Shown here piece by piece: positions 6,204 to 7,206 of a stretch of DNA of 7,206 bases. This stretch comes from Alphaproteobacteria bacterium (GTDB taxonomy: Bacteria; Pseudomonadota; Alphaproteobacteria; CACIAM-22H2). A model generated the notes under the pieces. It worked only from the letters and a program-made list of their open reading frames with translations, was not told the origin of the DNA and did not search any database. How positions within the stretch are numbered: position 1 is the first letter of the stretch; each line of letters opens with the position of its first letter. Made by a program: the position numbers and the translations under genes. The stretch is from the NCBI GenBank assembly GCA_016869415.1, contig VGEI01000182.1, positions 1-7,206 of the forward strand. Reading direction: 5' to 3'.

Positions 6204-7046
6204 ATGGCGAACTTGGTACGGCGCGGCGGACTTCTGGCGGTCCTGTTCTCGGCCCTAATTCTGGTGTCCGGCTGTGTCGTCCTCGACTCGCCGGAGAAGA
6301 TCGCTCAGGTCGAAGAGACCAACGATCCCTTCGAGCCGGCAAACCGCTACATCTTCGAGGTCAACCGCTTCCTCGACGAGTTCATGCTCAAGCCGGCGGC
6401 CGCCTGGTACAACGCAGCGCTGCCGCAGCCCGCGCAGGACGGGGTGCAGCGCTTTCTGGCCAATCTCCGCCTGCCGTGGACAGCGATCAACGATTTCTTC
6501 CAGGGCCGGCCCGATCGCAGCTATCAGGCCCTGGCGCGCTTCGTCATCAACTCGACGGCGGGAATCCTGGGCGTCTTCGACGTCGCCACCGGCCTGGGCT
6601 TTCCGCATCACGATGAGGATTCGGGCCAGACCTTCGCCGTCATGGGCGCGCCCGAGGGCCCCTATCTCATGCTGCCGGTCTTCGGCCCGTCGAACCCGCG
6701 CGACGCCTTCGGCCTGGTAGTCGACTACTTCGCCGACCCGGTGAACATTGTCGGCCGCAACAACGGCGTCGAATACACCTCGACGATCCGCGGCGCTTCG
6801 ACCGCGATCGACAACCGCAACCGCAACGGTCAGGTGGTCGACGACCTGCAGAAGCGGTCTACCGATTTCTACGCCACCGTGCGCAGCGTCTACCGCCAGC
6901 GCCGCGACGCCCAGATTCAGAATCGCGGCGAGGATTCGAACTACCCTGGCCCGCGACTCTCCGTCGAACCGGCCGGCGCCTGGACCAAGAACCCGCCCGT
7001 GCCACCGCGGCCCGACATCAACACCGGCCGCGTTCCCGGCCAGTAA
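6204..7046 (+). CDS. mlaA: MlaA/VacJ family phospholipid-removing lipoprotein (280 aa)
   Basis: Outer-membrane lipoprotein that takes mislocalised phospholipid from the outer leaflet and passes it to periplasmic MlaC for return to the inner membrane. The N-terminus is a lipoprotein signal: MANLVRRG, a hydrophobic run (about 9-21), then lipobox V-S-G-C with C24 as the lipidated residue. The MlaA core runs from about 40 to 235: DPFEPANRYIFEVNRFLDE (41-59), LPQPAQDGVQRFLANL (73-88), FVINSTAGILGVFDVA (113-128), FAVMGAPEGPYLMLPVFGPS (144-163) and DFYATVRSVYRQRRD (221-235), each with a counterpart in E. coli MlaA. A 40-residue proline-rich tail follows and is not part of the core. The ATG at 6204 gives a standard signal peptide; an in-frame TTG at 6183 would add seven residues before it. 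The ribosome-binding site is weak. The next gene starts 1 nt after the stop, so the two are translationally linked. Confidence 0.93.
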   Translation: MANLVRRGGLLAVLFSALILVSGCVVLDSPEKIAQVEETNDPFEPANRYIFEVNRFLDEFMLKPAAAWYNAALPQPAQDGVQRFLANLRLPWTAINDFFQGRPDRSYQALARFVINSTAGILGVFDVATGLGFPHHDEDSGQTFAVMGAPEGPYLMLPVFGPSNPRDAFGLVVDYFADPVNIVGRNNGVEYTSTIRGASTAIDNRNRNGQVVDDLQKRSTDFYATVRSVYRQRRDAQIQNRGEDSNYPGPRLSVEPAGAWTKNPPVPPRPDINTGRVPGQ

Positions 7047-7047
7047 C

Positions 7048-7206
7048 ATGAACCGCCGGGGGATCGCCGCCGCACTCGCGGCGGCCATTGGTCTTGCGGC
7101 CGTCGGCGCCAGCGTTCCGGCCATGTCTTCCGGCGTGATCGAGTTGGCCCAGGCCCGCCCCGCTTCCCTCGGCGCGCCGATTCCCGAAGCCGGCGAGTTC
7201 ATCCTG
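7048..7206 (+). CDS. Probable MlaC/Ttg2D-type periplasmic lipid carrier, N-terminus only
   Basis: ATG at 7048 opens 53 codons to the right edge without a stop. The protein begins MNRRGIAAALAAAIGLAAVG, an arginine-bearing n-region followed by an alanine-rich hydrophobic stretch, with possible cleavage after ASVPA (residue 25): a Sec signal peptide. Only about 28 mature residues are visible, so the fold itself cannot be recognised. The assignment rests on context: mlaA is commonly followed in alphaproteobacteria by an MlaC/Ttg2D (toluene-tolerance family) gene, whose product receives phospholipid from MlaA. The TAA of mlaA and this ATG are separated by a single C, and no separate Shine-Dalgarno is visible, implying reinitiation. 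It could instead be another secreted protein. Confidence 0.6.
   Translation, partial: MNRRGIAAALAAAIGLAAVGASVPAMSSGVIELAQARPASLGAPIPEAGEFIL

Overview
The window looks like chromosomal DNA of a GC-rich alphaproteobacterium. The evidence is strong G/C bias at third codon positions, the match of every gene to familiar proteobacterial families, and a 62-bp palindrome whose translation gives the GLDPAIH / RVKPGHD strings common in alphaproteobacterial hypothetical proteins. I cannot place it more finely from sequence alone.

Left and centre (1-5868, minus strand): a methionine-cycle operon, transcribed right to left. It starts with an ArsR-type HTH fused to an SAM/SAH-binding methyltransferase-like domain. 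This is the architecture of SahR, the SAH-responsive repressor of SAM-cycle genes. Then come metF (5,10-methylenetetrahydrofolate reductase) after 23 nt, a double-hairpin palindromic repeat in the 97-nt gap, and full-length cobalamin-dependent metH. After a further 15 nt comes a nucleotidyltransferase-fold gene that runs off the left edge. MetF makes 5-methyl-THF, MetH uses it to remethylate homocysteine, and the upstream regulator probably senses the SAH that the cycle clears. An AT-rich promoter with an imperfect palindrome lies just upstream of the regulator.

Middle (5869-6203): a divergent intergenic region of about 335 nt. Its regulator-proximal side is AT-rich with a plausible promoter/operator. 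The remainder shows no gene I can support.

Right (6204-7206, plus strand): mlaA (VacJ), the outer-membrane lipoprotein of the Mla lipid-asymmetry pathway. It is followed after 1 nt by the start of a secreted protein, most likely MlaC/Ttg2D, cut by the right edge. This is an envelope-maintenance operon unrelated to the methionine genes.

Most of the window is ordinary core metabolism. The points most worth a second look are the SahR-like regulator and its candidate operator, the odd translation-initiation region of metF (a well-placed Shine-Dalgarno serving an out-of-frame six-codon ORF that begins like metF itself), the compensatory base changes in the palindromic repeat, and the nucleotidyltransferase gene in line behind metH.
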